Part shown: piece by piece, positions 23,885 through 33,110 of the stretch | Layout of the letters: the number at the start of each line of letters is the position of its first letter | Position numbering within the stretch: the stretch's first letter is position 1 | DNA from: Roseiflexus sp034432635 | Lineage (GTDB): Bacteria > Chloroflexota > Chloroflexia > Chloroflexales > Roseiflexaceae | Reading direction: 5' to 3' | Assembly (NCBI GenBank): GCA_034432635.1 | Contig: DAOUBK010000029.1 | Coordinates: 1 to 64,000, forward strand | DNA length: 64,000 bases | The notes under the pieces: model-generated | The model's database searches: none | What the model was told of the DNA's origin: nothing | The model's input: the letters and a program-made list of their open reading frames with translations, nothing else | Program-made: the position numbers and the translations under genes

Positions 23885-25900
23885 ATGAAGCCGCACGCAC
23901 AGCGCCCATTCATCACCCGTCGCCGTTTCCTTCGGGCGTGTGCATGTACCGTCGCAGCTGGCGCGTTCGGCGCAACCGGGTATGTCGTCGCCAACGCGCC
24001 GCTCCCTCCGCCCTATGCTGCAACTGACGTGTTCCAGGCGCCGGTTGCCGGCACGCCTGCGCCTGATGCCCCAATTCTGCTGGTGACCAACCCCGACGCA
24101 ACGCCCTCGTTTGGAGCGTACCTGGGAGCGATCCTGAAGGCGGAAGGGTTCGTGACCTTTCGGATGATTCGCGCCGGTGATGTCGATCCGGTGTTGCTGG
24201 CGCAGTTTCCGCTCGTCCTGCTGGCAGCCGGTCCGCTGAACGCCGCAACTGCCGATCTGTTCCGCAACTATGTGCTAGCAGGCGGTCACCTGATTGCATT
24301 CCAGCCCGACCCGCGCCTCGCCGATCTGATGGGAGTACGGTCGGTTGGCGGAGTCACAATCGAAGGATTCCTGACAGTGATCGATCATCCGCTGACGCGG
24401 GGGATCGCCAGGCAACCGCTTCAGGTACATACACCGGTTGCACAGTATGTACTGGATGGCGCCGATGTGATCGCCTGGATGTCCCACCGGGACGGTGGTG
24501 CATCATCCTATCCCGCAGTGACCGTGATGCGCGCCGGGAAGGGCGTTGCAGTCCAGTGGGCATTCGATCTACCGCAGAATATCGCGCTTATCCGTCAGGG
24601 AAATCCGGTAGCCGCAAACCAGGAGCGCGATGGCATGGATGGTGTGCGGACGGTCGATCTGTTTGTGGACTGGATCGATCTCGATCGGATCGAGATACCG
24701 CAAGCCGATGAGCAGCAGCGATTACTGGCAAACATGGTGCACGCTCTGGCGGGCGATGTTCCGCTGCCACGATTGTGGTATCTGCCAGCCGGATCGACAG
24801 CAGTGCTGGTAGCAACCGGTGATGCGCACGGCATCCTGAAATCACATATCGATTCGGCGTTGGAACTGGTCGACCGCTACAATGGCGCGCTGTCGGTCTA
24901 CTATGCGCCGCCGCCGCTGAGCAATCGCGGACGCACCCTGCGCCGGGTGCGCTGGTGGGCAGCGGAGTTGCCCGTGGTTGGCGCCGTGTTCGACGATGAC
25001 TCCGGGTATCCCACACCGGATGCTGTGGCGCGATGGCGTGATCGTGGGCATGGCTTCGGGCTGCATCCCTACGTCGAACAGGGGGTTGGCAAAGGGTACA
25101 ACGACTACTGGAACACCTTCATCAAACTGGGATACGGACCGGTTGAACCAACGGTGCGCACGCATCGGGTGCTTTGGTCGGGATGGATCGAAACGGCGCG
25201 GGTTCAGGCGCAGTATGGTCTGCGCATGAGCCTCGATCACTACCACAGCGGACCGCTGGTGCGGCGGGCGGATGGAAGCTGGGTTCATGGTTATCTGACG
25301 GGCAGCGGTCTACCGCTGCCGTTCGTCGATGAACGGGGCAACCTGTTACGGGTCTACCAGCAGCACACCCATATTGTCGATGAACATCTGATGGCAGTAT
25401 TCGACACCGGCTACGAAATGGGCATCGGCGCTGAGGAAGCCGCAGCAATCGCCTGCCGACAGATCGACATCGCTGTGCAACGGTATCCCTCGGCGCTGGG
25501 CTTGCAGTGCCATATCGATCCCTTTGCCTTTGGCGGTGAGAAACAAACCATGGTGAGCGCCTGGTTCGACCGTGTGCTCGCATATGCCGCAGCACACCGT
25601 GTAGCAATCGTTTCGGCGGAACAATGGCTGGCGTTCACCGAGATGCGCGATCGTGTTGCGATCCGCAATCTCTCCTGGAATGACGCCGACGGAGTGTTGA
25701 TGTTCGAAGCAGAGGCGAGAGGATCGATGCGGCATCATCTGCTGCTGCTACTGCCGGCGGAACACCGGCAACATACCCTGCGTCAGGTCGAGATCGCCGG
25801 GGTGTTGACAGGTGCAACACGCAGGCAGGTGGGTGGTGTACGGTATAGCGCAGTGGCGCTCACCCCTGGTCAACATCAGGTGCGGGCGTATTACAGGTAG
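23885..25900 (+). CDS. Tat-exported protein, possibly polysaccharide-deacetylase-like
   Basis: A 671-residue exported protein. Residues 11-17 (TRRRFLR) followed by a hydrophobic stretch form a twin-arginine signal, so it should be secreted folded. Residues about 60-280 resemble the class-I-amidotransferase-like fold often used as a non-catalytic domain (ILLVTNPDATPSFGAYL, VLAGGHLIAFQPD). From about 300, STAVLVATGDAHGILKSHID, FDDDSGYPTPDAVARWRDRG and HGFGLHPYVEQG look like the TIM-like barrel of NodB-type deacetylases, with candidate metal residues D and H, but identity is not certain. A role in trimming or modifying the exported glycan is inferred from position. Confidence 0.6.
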   Translation: MKPHAQRPFITRRRFLRACACTVAAGAFGATGYVVANAPLPPPYAATDVFQAPVAGTPAPDAPILLVTNPDATPSFGAYLGAILKAEGFVTFRMIRAGDVDPVLLAQFPLVLLAAGPLNAATADLFRNYVLAGGHLIAFQPDPRLADLMGVRSVGGVTIEGFLTVIDHPLTRGIARQPLQVHTPVAQYVLDGADVIAWMSHRDGGASSYPAVTVMRAGKGVAVQWAFDLPQNIALIRQGNPVAANQERDGMDGVRTVDLFVDWIDLDRIEIPQADEQQRLLANMVHALAGDVPLPRLWYLPAGSTAVLVATGDAHGILKSHIDSALELVDRYNGALSVYYAPPPLSNRGRTLRRVRWWAAELPVVGAVFDDDSGYPTPDAVARWRDRGHGFGLHPYVEQGVGKGYNDYWNTFIKLGYGPVEPTVRTHRVLWSGWIETARVQAQYGLRMSLDHYHSGPLVRRADGSWVHGYLTGSGLPLPFVDERGNLLRVYQQHTHIVDEHLMAVFDTGYEMGIGAEEAAAIACRQIDIAVQRYPSALGLQCHIDPFAFGGEKQTMVSAWFDRVLAYAAAHRVAIVSAEQWLAFTEMRDRVAIRNLSWNDADGVLMFEAEARGSMRHHLLLLLPAEHRQHTLRQVEIAGVLTGATRRQVGGVRYSAVALTPGQHQVRAYYR

Positions 25901-26164
25901 CGCACACCGTACAGTTCTCCACGAGACCAAAGAGGAGACATATATCTTTAAGTTCGAGCCGTTTGATCGGTACCCTCACAAAGTGTAGCGAATAAGGATA
26001 CGCAGTTTCTATTCTCCGCACCAGCACCCACAACAGAACGACAGAGTCGTATCCGGGCTGCGGCGCATGTCGTGGGATGCGTATGCCGGGCGCACGTCAT
26101 CGTGTGAGGCAGAGAGGCGAAGACGGGGTTTGGTATCCGAGTAACTGAGGACAGGGAGTTGATC

Positions 26165-28657
26165 ATGGCAGACGTTCACGTCCACTCCTGGCGCAGGTAT
26201 GTCGGGCTGGCACTGGTCACAGCGAGCATACTGGCGTTGCAGATCACGTTCACCCGCGTGTTTTCGATCATGATCTGGCACCATTTCACCTACCTAATCA
26301 TCGGTGTGGCGCTCCTGGGTGGCGGCGCATCCGGTACATTTCTGGCAGTACGCAGATGGAGCGCCGCTGTGCTCGAGCGGCGATTGGGCAGGCTTGTTAT
26401 TGTGTACAGCCTGATTGTGCTGTTCAACCTGGCGATCATCGGCGGTATTGCCATCGATCCGCTGCGAGGTAGTCAGATTGTTCAAACCCTGATCGGGCTG
26501 GCAATTTACTTTATCGGGCTGTTCACGACCTTTTTTCTTGGCGGCGTGATTGTTTCCAGCGTCTTCACCATCTGGCACAAAGAAGCACACCGTCTCTACT
26601 TCGCCGATATGCTCGGTGCAGGCGCAGCAACGCTGGCGGTGGTGTGGGTCATTCAGGCGCTCGGAGGACCGGCGACGATTGTGGCGACAGCGTTGCTGGT
26701 GCTAGCGGGTAGTCTTCTGTTCGGCATCGGTCTCGCGCGCCCCTGGCGCATCGGTGCTGCAGCGCTCGGCATCGGGCAGGTCGGGCTGATCCTGTGGTTG
26801 CTCTTCGGCTCGCTGTTCCACCTGCCGGTGCCGGGATCGAAGGAACTGGGCTGGGCGCAGCAACACTTCGACGTTCGCCCGGAATACACCCGCTGGAATC
26901 CGGTTGGGCGCGTGGATGTACTCCCCACCATTCAGGTCAAAGAGCCGATGATCGTCGGCGGCATCAGCCGGGTCTATCTGGCGAGCGACGCATTTCAACG
27001 GGCGCCGCTGTACGATCTGAAACTGGTCACGCTCGATGGAACCTCGATGACCGGCATGTACCGTTTTGATGGAACCGACGAGGATCTGCAACGCTTTCGC
27101 TTTCTCGACCATGCCATCATCAGCGCGCCATACCAGCTGGGGCTGAAGCACGACACAACCCTGAAGATCGGCGTTGGGGGCGGGCTTGATATTCTGCTGG
27201 CGCGATTGTACGGTGCAAAGCGGATCACTGCCATCGAACTGAATGCCGATGTTGTGAAGTTGCTGGAAGGACCGTACCGCGAGTTTAGCGGCAATCTCGT
27301 CGGACATCCCGGCACCCGGATCGTCGTTGCCGAAGGGCGGAGTTTCCTGACCCGCGATACCAGCACCTACGATCTCATCCAGGGGATCGGTCTCGATAAT
27401 CTGGTTGCACTTTCGGGTGGCGCGTATGTGCTGTCAGAGTCGTATCTCTACACGGTCGACTCGTTTGCGCTGGTGCTAGCGCGGCTCAATCCGGAGGGAG
27501 TGTTTGCCTGGACGCGCAACGTCGATCAACCGCCGCGTGAAATGCTGCGGATCACCGGTCTGGCTGCCGAGGCGTTGCGTCGGCGCGGCATTACCAATCC
27601 GGCGGCGCACATTGCTATCGTCGCCAACGACACCAATACCCAGGCGACGTTGCTGGTTTCGCCGTCGCCGTTTCCGCCGCAGGCAATTGAGCGACTGCGG
27701 GTATGGGCGCGTGCCAATGCGTTCATCATGTTGCACGATCCGCTGGAACGTCTTGACACTGCCTATGCGGCGTACCTGCGTGCGCCTGATCCACGCGCTT
27801 TTGAAGCGGCTTATCAGTTCAACATCTTTCCGGTGACGGACGACAATCCGTTCTTTTACAACTACTTCAGGTGGGATCACGTCGCCTTCGATCAGGCATT
27901 CACCGGCAAGCTCAATCGCTTTCCGATCGGCAATCTTATTCTGATCACGATGTCTGGCTTTTCGCTGGCAAGCGCGGCGATCTTTATCATTGCACCTCTC
28001 TGGCGACACAACCGACGCGGTCTGCAACTACCGCTGGCGCGCCCGATGCTGGTGTACTTCAGTGCGCTGGGGGTCGGCTACATTTTCGTACAGATTGTGC
28101 TGATCCAGCGTTTCACCCTGTTCATCGGCTATCCTACCAGCGCCATCACAACGACGATTTTCAGCATGCTGCTCCTTTCTGCGGCGGGCAGCCTGCTGAG
28201 CCGTCGCCTGATCGATAGCGCAGCGCGGTTGCGCGCCGTGTTGATCGGTGTGGCGGTTGCAATCGGTATCTACATTGTAATGCTGCCGCCACTCTTTCAA
28301 TCGTTATTGCACCTGCCGGATGGTGTGCGCGTGGCGTTGAGCGTGCTGATGATCGCGCCGCTGGCGCTGATCATGGGGATGCCATTTCCCACCGGGCTGC
28401 GGCAGCTCGGCGTGCACGGAGCGGAACTGGTGCCATGGGCATGGGGGATGAACGGCGTGTTTTCGGTGGTTGGCTCGACCATGGTGATTATCATTAGTAT
28501 GGCGAGCACATTTACGGTGGCGATGGCGTGTGCTGCACTGTTCTATGCGATAGCAGCATTCGTTGCTGCCGGTCTCTACCAGCGCGAGGCAGTTCCGGCG
28601 ACGGTAGTGATAGAGGGCAGGCGGCAGAGGTTGGGTGAACTGAGAACTGAGAACTGA
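26165..28657 (+). CDS. Membrane protein with spermidine-synthase-like domain between two transmembrane blocks
   Basis: An 830-residue protein with three parts: six to seven N-terminal membrane helices (1-220), a soluble Rossmann-type domain (about 230-590) and about seven C-terminal helices. The central part contains LKIGVGGGLDILLARLYGAK, ITAIELNADVVKLL and YDLIQGIGLDN, matching spermidine-synthase or SAM-binding folds. The DxxD-type catalytic pair of true aminopropyltransferases is not evident. Such fused proteins are common in environmental bacteria and have no proven function. AGGGAG lies before the ATG at 26165. The 3' end, including the stop, lies in a GAACTGA heptamer tract. Confidence 0.72.
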   Translation: MADVHVHSWRRYVGLALVTASILALQITFTRVFSIMIWHHFTYLIIGVALLGGGASGTFLAVRRWSAAVLERRLGRLVIVYSLIVLFNLAIIGGIAIDPLRGSQIVQTLIGLAIYFIGLFTTFFLGGVIVSSVFTIWHKEAHRLYFADMLGAGAATLAVVWVIQALGGPATIVATALLVLAGSLLFGIGLARPWRIGAAALGIGQVGLILWLLFGSLFHLPVPGSKELGWAQQHFDVRPEYTRWNPVGRVDVLPTIQVKEPMIVGGISRVYLASDAFQRAPLYDLKLVTLDGTSMTGMYRFDGTDEDLQRFRFLDHAIISAPYQLGLKHDTTLKIGVGGGLDILLARLYGAKRITAIELNADVVKLLEGPYREFSGNLVGHPGTRIVVAEGRSFLTRDTSTYDLIQGIGLDNLVALSGGAYVLSESYLYTVDSFALVLARLNPEGVFAWTRNVDQPPREMLRITGLAAEALRRRGITNPAAHIAIVANDTNTQATLLVSPSPFPPQAIERLRVWARANAFIMLHDPLERLDTAYAAYLRAPDPRAFEAAYQFNIFPVTDDNPFFYNYFRWDHVAFDQAFTGKLNRFPIGNLILITMSGFSLASAAIFIIAPLWRHNRRGLQLPLARPMLVYFSALGVGYIFVQIVLIQRFTLFIGYPTSAITTTIFSMLLLSAAGSLLSRRLIDSAARLRAVLIGVAVAIGIYIVMLPPLFQSLLHLPDGVRVALSVLMIAPLALIMGMPFPTGLRQLGVHGAELVPWAWGMNGVFSVVGSTMVIIISMASTFTVAMACAALFYAIAAFVAAGLYQREAVPATVVIEGRRQRLGELRTEN

Positions 28658-28671
28658 GAACCAGGAACTGA
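28637..28671. repeat. GAACTGA heptamer tract
   Basis: Five seven-base units in register (GAACTGA three times, GAACCAG, GAACTGA). The third unit supplies the TGA stop of the preceding gene. The reverse-orientation relative is at 10869-10896. Confidence 0.75.
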
Positions 28672-28873
28672 GGACGGGGAGACTCAACGCCGCAAGATGT
28701 CACCTCTGTAACCTCTTTTCAACGCCCGGTTCAGCAGCCATTCACCCTGGAATGGTACCGTAACGGTGCAATATCAGTCCAGCGCGCAGCGTGAGCAGGG
28801 GAACCTCGCGGCAGCAGACCCCGCGACCCCCGACGCCCGCAGCGCGTTGACCCACGTGGGAGGAAGAAGACAC

Positions 28874-30604
28874 ATGGCGGATCATGAGACGAACCCAACG
28901 AATGGTAAGCATCTTGCCCCTGGTGACAAAAAGCAGGGCATCAAACTGGTCGCCCCCGCCCGCGCCGATGAGCGCGCCGGCGAAATCAAGTTTGTCGAGA
29001 TGCCGCGCGAGAAGCAACCGCGCCTCGATGTCCTGGTGCTCAACCCGCCGTCACCCGACGGCGACCTGTTCCTGCGCGACATTGCGCGCGTAGGGCGTCG
29101 CACCCGTGATGGCATCATCTGGCCCCAAACCGCGCTGGCGCAGATCGGCGCCGTGGTCAAGGAGGCAGGCTACACCGTCGATGTGGTCGATGCAATCGGT
29201 CTGGGCATGACCTGGGAAGAGTTCGAGCGCTACATGTACCGGCACAAGCCGCGCTACATGATCATCCATGCCACAGCGCCGACACTGACCAACGATATGC
29301 GCACCACCTTCATTGGCAAAGCAGTCGGTACGATCACGATGGCAATCGGCACGCACGTCACGCCGATGAGCCGTGAGACGCTCGAGTCGTACCCGACGCT
29401 TGACATTGTGGTGCGCGGCGAGCCGGAGATGACCATCCTTGACGTCATTCAGACCATCGACCGCCAGGTGGAACTCGAGAAAGCAACCGACACCGTTCCG
29501 GTGGGCAACCCCGACCTGACCGCGCCGTGGCGCAAACTTCCCTTCCCGGATGCATCGTATCTGACGACACGCGGGCGTTTTCTGGGGGTCTACCCGCAGG
29601 TCATCGCTCGCGCCCTGTGCGAGACGCGCGGCATCGCTTTCCGCAACGAGCATGGCGAGGTTCAGATCAATTCCGACCGTCCATTCATCGAGAACCTGGA
29701 CAGCCTGCCGCTGCCGCTGCACCACATGCTGCCCTGGAAGAAGTACAAGGTGCCGATTGTCGGCGGTCCGTACACGTTTGTGCTAACCAGTCGCGGATGC
29801 CCGGCTGGATGTCGCTACTGCATCAAGCATGTCACCTACCAAGCGAGTGTGCGGCATCGCAGCCCGCAGCATGTACTCGAAGAGATGTACATGCTCAAAG
29901 AGATGGGCATGCACCATATCCACTTCGAGGCAGACCTGTTCACCGTCAAGAAAGAGTTCGTCTACGACCTGTGCAACGCGATCATCAAGGATGGCATCAA
30001 ACTGCAATGGTCGTGCAACAGCCGCGTGGATTTCGTCGATGAAGAAGAACTGGCGCTGATGAAGAAAGCCGGTTGTTTCATGATCGCCTGGGGGCTGGAG
30101 AGCGGCAGCGAGGCGGTGCTGAAGCGCGCACGCAAAGGCACGACGGTCAAGCGCATCGAAGAAACGATCCACGCCAGCCGCAAGGTCGGCATCAAGAACT
30201 GGGGGTACTTCATTATCGGTCTGCCCGGTGAGACGGTCGAGACCATCCAGCAGACGATTGCATTGTCGAAGCGGTTACCGCTGGACATTGCCCTGTTCCA
30301 CATCGCCACGCCCTATCCTGGCACGCCGTTCTACTACGAAGCGGTCGAGAACGGCTGGATTCAGATGGATCGCTGGGAAGACTACGACATGTACAACCAT
30401 ACCGTGCTGAACTACCCGCACCTGAGCTCGAAGGACCTGGAGTATTGGGCGAAGCGAGCGGCGCGCGAATGGTCACTGCGACCCGGTCCGATCATAACAT
30501 TCCTCAAAGCAGCCAGCAACCGCGAGACGCTTGGTCATCTGTGGAAGATCGGCACGAACCACATCCGCTGGATGAGCGGCAGTCTGACCGGCAGCGGCGC
30601 GTAG
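28874..30604 (+). CDS. B12-binding radical SAM protein (BchE/HpnJ-like architecture)
   Basis: A 576-residue enzyme. After about 45 variable residues, a cobalamin-binding-like domain begins (LDVLVLNPPSPDG to about 190). The radical SAM cluster motif is C309, C313, C316 in RGCPAGCRYCIKH, followed by HFEADLFTVKKEF, WSCNSRVD, CFMIAWGLESGSEAVLKRARKG and GYFIIGLPGETVETI, the ordered SAM-barrel strands. Members methylate, cyclise or rearrange unreactive carbons; bacteriochlorophyll and hopanoid enzymes share this layout, but this one sits in a glycan locus and its substrate is unknown. GGAGGAAG lies before the ATG at 28874. Codon use is notably C-ending compared with neighbours. Confidence 0.8.
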   Translation: MADHETNPTNGKHLAPGDKKQGIKLVAPARADERAGEIKFVEMPREKQPRLDVLVLNPPSPDGDLFLRDIARVGRRTRDGIIWPQTALAQIGAVVKEAGYTVDVVDAIGLGMTWEEFERYMYRHKPRYMIIHATAPTLTNDMRTTFIGKAVGTITMAIGTHVTPMSRETLESYPTLDIVVRGEPEMTILDVIQTIDRQVELEKATDTVPVGNPDLTAPWRKLPFPDASYLTTRGRFLGVYPQVIARALCETRGIAFRNEHGEVQINSDRPFIENLDSLPLPLHHMLPWKKYKVPIVGGPYTFVLTSRGCPAGCRYCIKHVTYQASVRHRSPQHVLEEMYMLKEMGMHHIHFEADLFTVKKEFVYDLCNAIIKDGIKLQWSCNSRVDFVDEEELALMKKAGCFMIAWGLESGSEAVLKRARKGTTVKRIEETIHASRKVGIKNWGYFIIGLPGETVETIQQTIALSKRLPLDIALFHIATPYPGTPFYYEAVENGWIQMDRWEDYDMYNHTVLNYPHLSSKDLEYWAKRAAREWSLRPGPIITFLKAASNRETLGHLWKIGTNHIRWMSGSLTGSGA

Positions 30605-30937
30605 CGCTTCGCACGAACACTGCAAGCAGGGCGCTGCCTACACGACTGCTGTGGGTGAAAGGTGGAGTGACCTTCCTCACGAGATCAATCCGGTGCGCTG
30701 GGACGCGATACGTCCTGGCGCGCCTGTTTATCAGTGTATTGTTGCTCCCTCACCGTGATGTTCAGCGAGAACGGGTTCTCAAAAAAGCCACTCAACTTGC
30801 AGAATTGTCATCCCGGATCGGCGCACCAGTTCATTGTTTCTTCACAGGGAGAGGCGATGATCGGCACAGGTTATCCGGGTGGCGTTCAGGTCAGGACTCC
30901 AGCGTTGTACCTGCGCCAATGCAGGAGGTGAGAAAGA
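30605..30937. other. Spacer without a supported gene
   Basis: No gene is seen. A short perfect inverted repeat GAGAAC/GTTCTC lies near 30769-30782. The stretch at about 30795-30816 resembles 48412-48433 (shared CAGAATT then TCA and CC), which may be part of a second small intergenic repeat. Confidence 0.45.
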
Positions 30938-32101
30938 ATGGCGATCCGCAGTGCGGTGGGCGTTCTGCCACAAACCGGGGTCACGACCCAGGCTGCTACA
31001 AGCAGTCGCATCACCGCCATCGACGCGCTGCGCGGCATGGCGCTGGTGCTTATGGCGCTGACCCACGCAGCGTTTTTCATCGGCGTCGGCATGCAGGCCG
31101 AGTCGTATGGCGGGCAGCGGGTGTATCTGCAAAGCCCGCCCTACTGGATCTCCGGTTTGCTCACCACCCTGGCATCACCGATCTTTTTCTGTCTGGCGGG
31201 TGTCAGCCTGGCGCTGCTCGAACAGTCACGGGTGCGCAAAGGCGCGTCGCAGTGGTCGGTGAGTCGCTTCATTCTGGTGCGCGCCGGCGTGATCATGGCG
31301 TTCGATCTGACGATCTGCGCCTGGTTGTGGCTGGGGAAGATGCCGTACATCCATGTACTGATCGCTATGGGGCTGGGGATGATCATCCTGGCAGGGTTAC
31401 GCCTGTTGCCGACCCGCATCATCCTGGCGGTTGCGATTGCGACATTGCTCGTTCACCAGGGACTCATCGAAGTTCTCCGTCCTCATCTCGAAGCGGGAGC
31501 GCCGCAGAGCCTGGCGCAGGCGCTCTTTCTGACCTACAGTTATGAGACGCATCCGCCAGTCGGGTTCCCGGTGCTGGGGTGGGGTCCGGTGATGTGGCTG
31601 GGATTCGTGTTGGGGCGGAATCTGAGCCAGCCGATGTTGCGTCAGCCACGCACGTGGGTCGCAATTGGCGGGGGATTGTTGCTGCTGTGGCTGGTGTTGC
31701 GTCTGATCGGCGGCTACGGTGACCTGGGATCATACCGGGCTGGCGAACCGATCCAGTATTTCCTGGTTATGAGCAAGGCGCCGCCGAGCCTGAGCTACCT
31801 GACGTTCAAACTGGGCATCGCGGCACTGATCTTTGCTGCGCTGATCGCCTTCCCAACCCTGGTGGATGCCGGTCTTTTGCGTATAGTGACGCTGATCGGG
31901 CAGACCTCGTTGTTCTTCTACGTGATGCACATCGTTATCTATCATGCCCTGGCACAGTGCTTCTTTCTGTTCGATCTGCTGCCGGGCATTGTGCATGGAT
32001 ACGCGGTCTGGGCGCTGGGCATGGCGGCGCTGATCCCGCTCTGCGAACGCTACCACGCGCTGCGGAAGCGGTACCCGGAGAGTGTGCTCAGATATTTGTA
32101 G
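30938..32101 (+). CDS. DUF1624-type membrane protein (heparan-alpha-glucosaminide N-acetyltransferase-like)
   Basis: A 387-residue polytopic membrane protein with about ten hydrophobic segments. The N-terminal RITAIDALRGMALVLMALTHAAFF is the diagnostic motif of the DUF1624/HGSNAT group, including the His in the first helix that relays acetyl groups across the membrane in the characterised eukaryotic enzyme. MHIVIYHALAQ in a late helix is another conserved block. It probably acetylates a surface glycan from the cytosolic acetyl-CoA pool; this is inferred. GGAGG lies eight bases before the ATG. Confidence 0.75.
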   Translation: MAIRSAVGVLPQTGVTTQAATSSRITAIDALRGMALVLMALTHAAFFIGVGMQAESYGGQRVYLQSPPYWISGLLTTLASPIFFCLAGVSLALLEQSRVRKGASQWSVSRFILVRAGVIMAFDLTICAWLWLGKMPYIHVLIAMGLGMIILAGLRLLPTRIILAVAIATLLVHQGLIEVLRPHLEAGAPQSLAQALFLTYSYETHPPVGFPVLGWGPVMWLGFVLGRNLSQPMLRQPRTWVAIGGGLLLLWLVLRLIGGYGDLGSYRAGEPIQYFLVMSKAPPSLSYLTFKLGIAALIFAALIAFPTLVDAGLLRIVTLIGQTSLFFYVMHIVIYHALAQCFFLFDLLPGIVHGYAVWALGMAALIPLCERYHALRKRYPESVLRYL

Positions 32102-32142
32102 TGCTCGATTGAGCACTATCGTTCAGCAGGAAAGGAGGCGTT

Positions 32143-33072
32143 ATGTACCTTCTGTATGCCCGGGATGAGGAAGATGTCGCAGGAAAGACGGTGCTTTTCG
32201 AAGAGCACTTTGAGCTGATGCTTCAGAAACTGGAAGCATGGCTTCGGGAAGGTCAGGTGCCAGACCACATTTCCGAATTCGAGCAGTACCTCCAGGTATG
32301 CCGCTGGCCCTTCCGAAAACTGGAGTATTCTTTCGCACTCGATGTTCTGTCGAACACCTCAAGTTAGGAGATCGTTATCTCGATGCAGGATGTGGTGTCA
32401 CGCTGTTGAGTCAGATAATCGCAGTGAGAGGGGTGCAAACTGATGCCTGCGATGTCGATGCCAGACTTATTGAGTATCTGCGCGTTGTAGACACCAGGCG
32501 TATTTATGGGAGCCAGGTAACATTCAGTTGCCAGGATCTGACTCACACCACATTCGCCGATGCAACCTTTGATGCGATCTCATGTATCTCTCTCAGTGCT
32601 TGAGCATATTCCCGCTGGATTGGATCGAATAGCGGTGATTGAATTGCTCCGCATTCTCAAGCCGGGTGGCATTCTTGTACTGACAGTGGACTACACTCCG
32701 CCAGCGTCGGGTGGACAGAATGGTTCAGTCAAACGTTATTTTCAGCGGGCGTTTACTCTCGCACGTCACGGCAGTGTCGTCGAAATCGGGCGTGGAGTAG
32801 TACGTAAGATTCGTGCATGGCAGACAGTTTGAGGTGGTATGGCGCACGTAGCGCGTAGTGCGAATCAATGCTTCGAAGTAAGTCATCTGGAGCAGGACAT
32901 TGTGCCATTGTTGCCAGATGAGGGACTATCGACACGTATACCTTTCTCACGCGATGTGTGTTCTGTCGATGTGGATCAGGCATATCGCTTCTGGCACATA
33001 GGCGGTCTGTACGATGCCGACTCGACGCGCGCTGTGTTACCGGTTGCGATCGCAGTGCGCAAGCCGTTGTGA
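32143..33072 (+). pseudogene. Broken class I SAM-dependent methyltransferase gene
   Basis: A methyltransferase can be followed through three open pieces. The first (32143 to about 32350, good AGGAGG upstream) gives a helical N-terminus ending EYSFALDVL. A one-base loss near 32352 moves the frame to HLKLGDRYLDAGCG, the SAM-binding motif I, and on to ATFDAISCIS. A one-base gain in TCTCTC near 32591 moves it again to SVLEHIPAGLDRIAVIELLR and ILKPGGILVLTVDY, motifs IV to VI. A TGA at 32830-32832 then interrupts the same frame before HLEQDIVPLLPDEGL. Three lesions make this a pseudogene, unless sequencing is poor. GC content is lower than that of neighbours. Confidence 0.8.
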
Positions 33073-33110
33073 CGCAACGATGACGAGTCAAAAACCAATG
33101 GAGTTCAGTA

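Noticed and set aside
30445..31545. 366-codon frame from the end of the radical SAM gene into the acyltransferase gene
   Set aside because: It runs out of phase with both real proteins and joins unrelated coding sequence.
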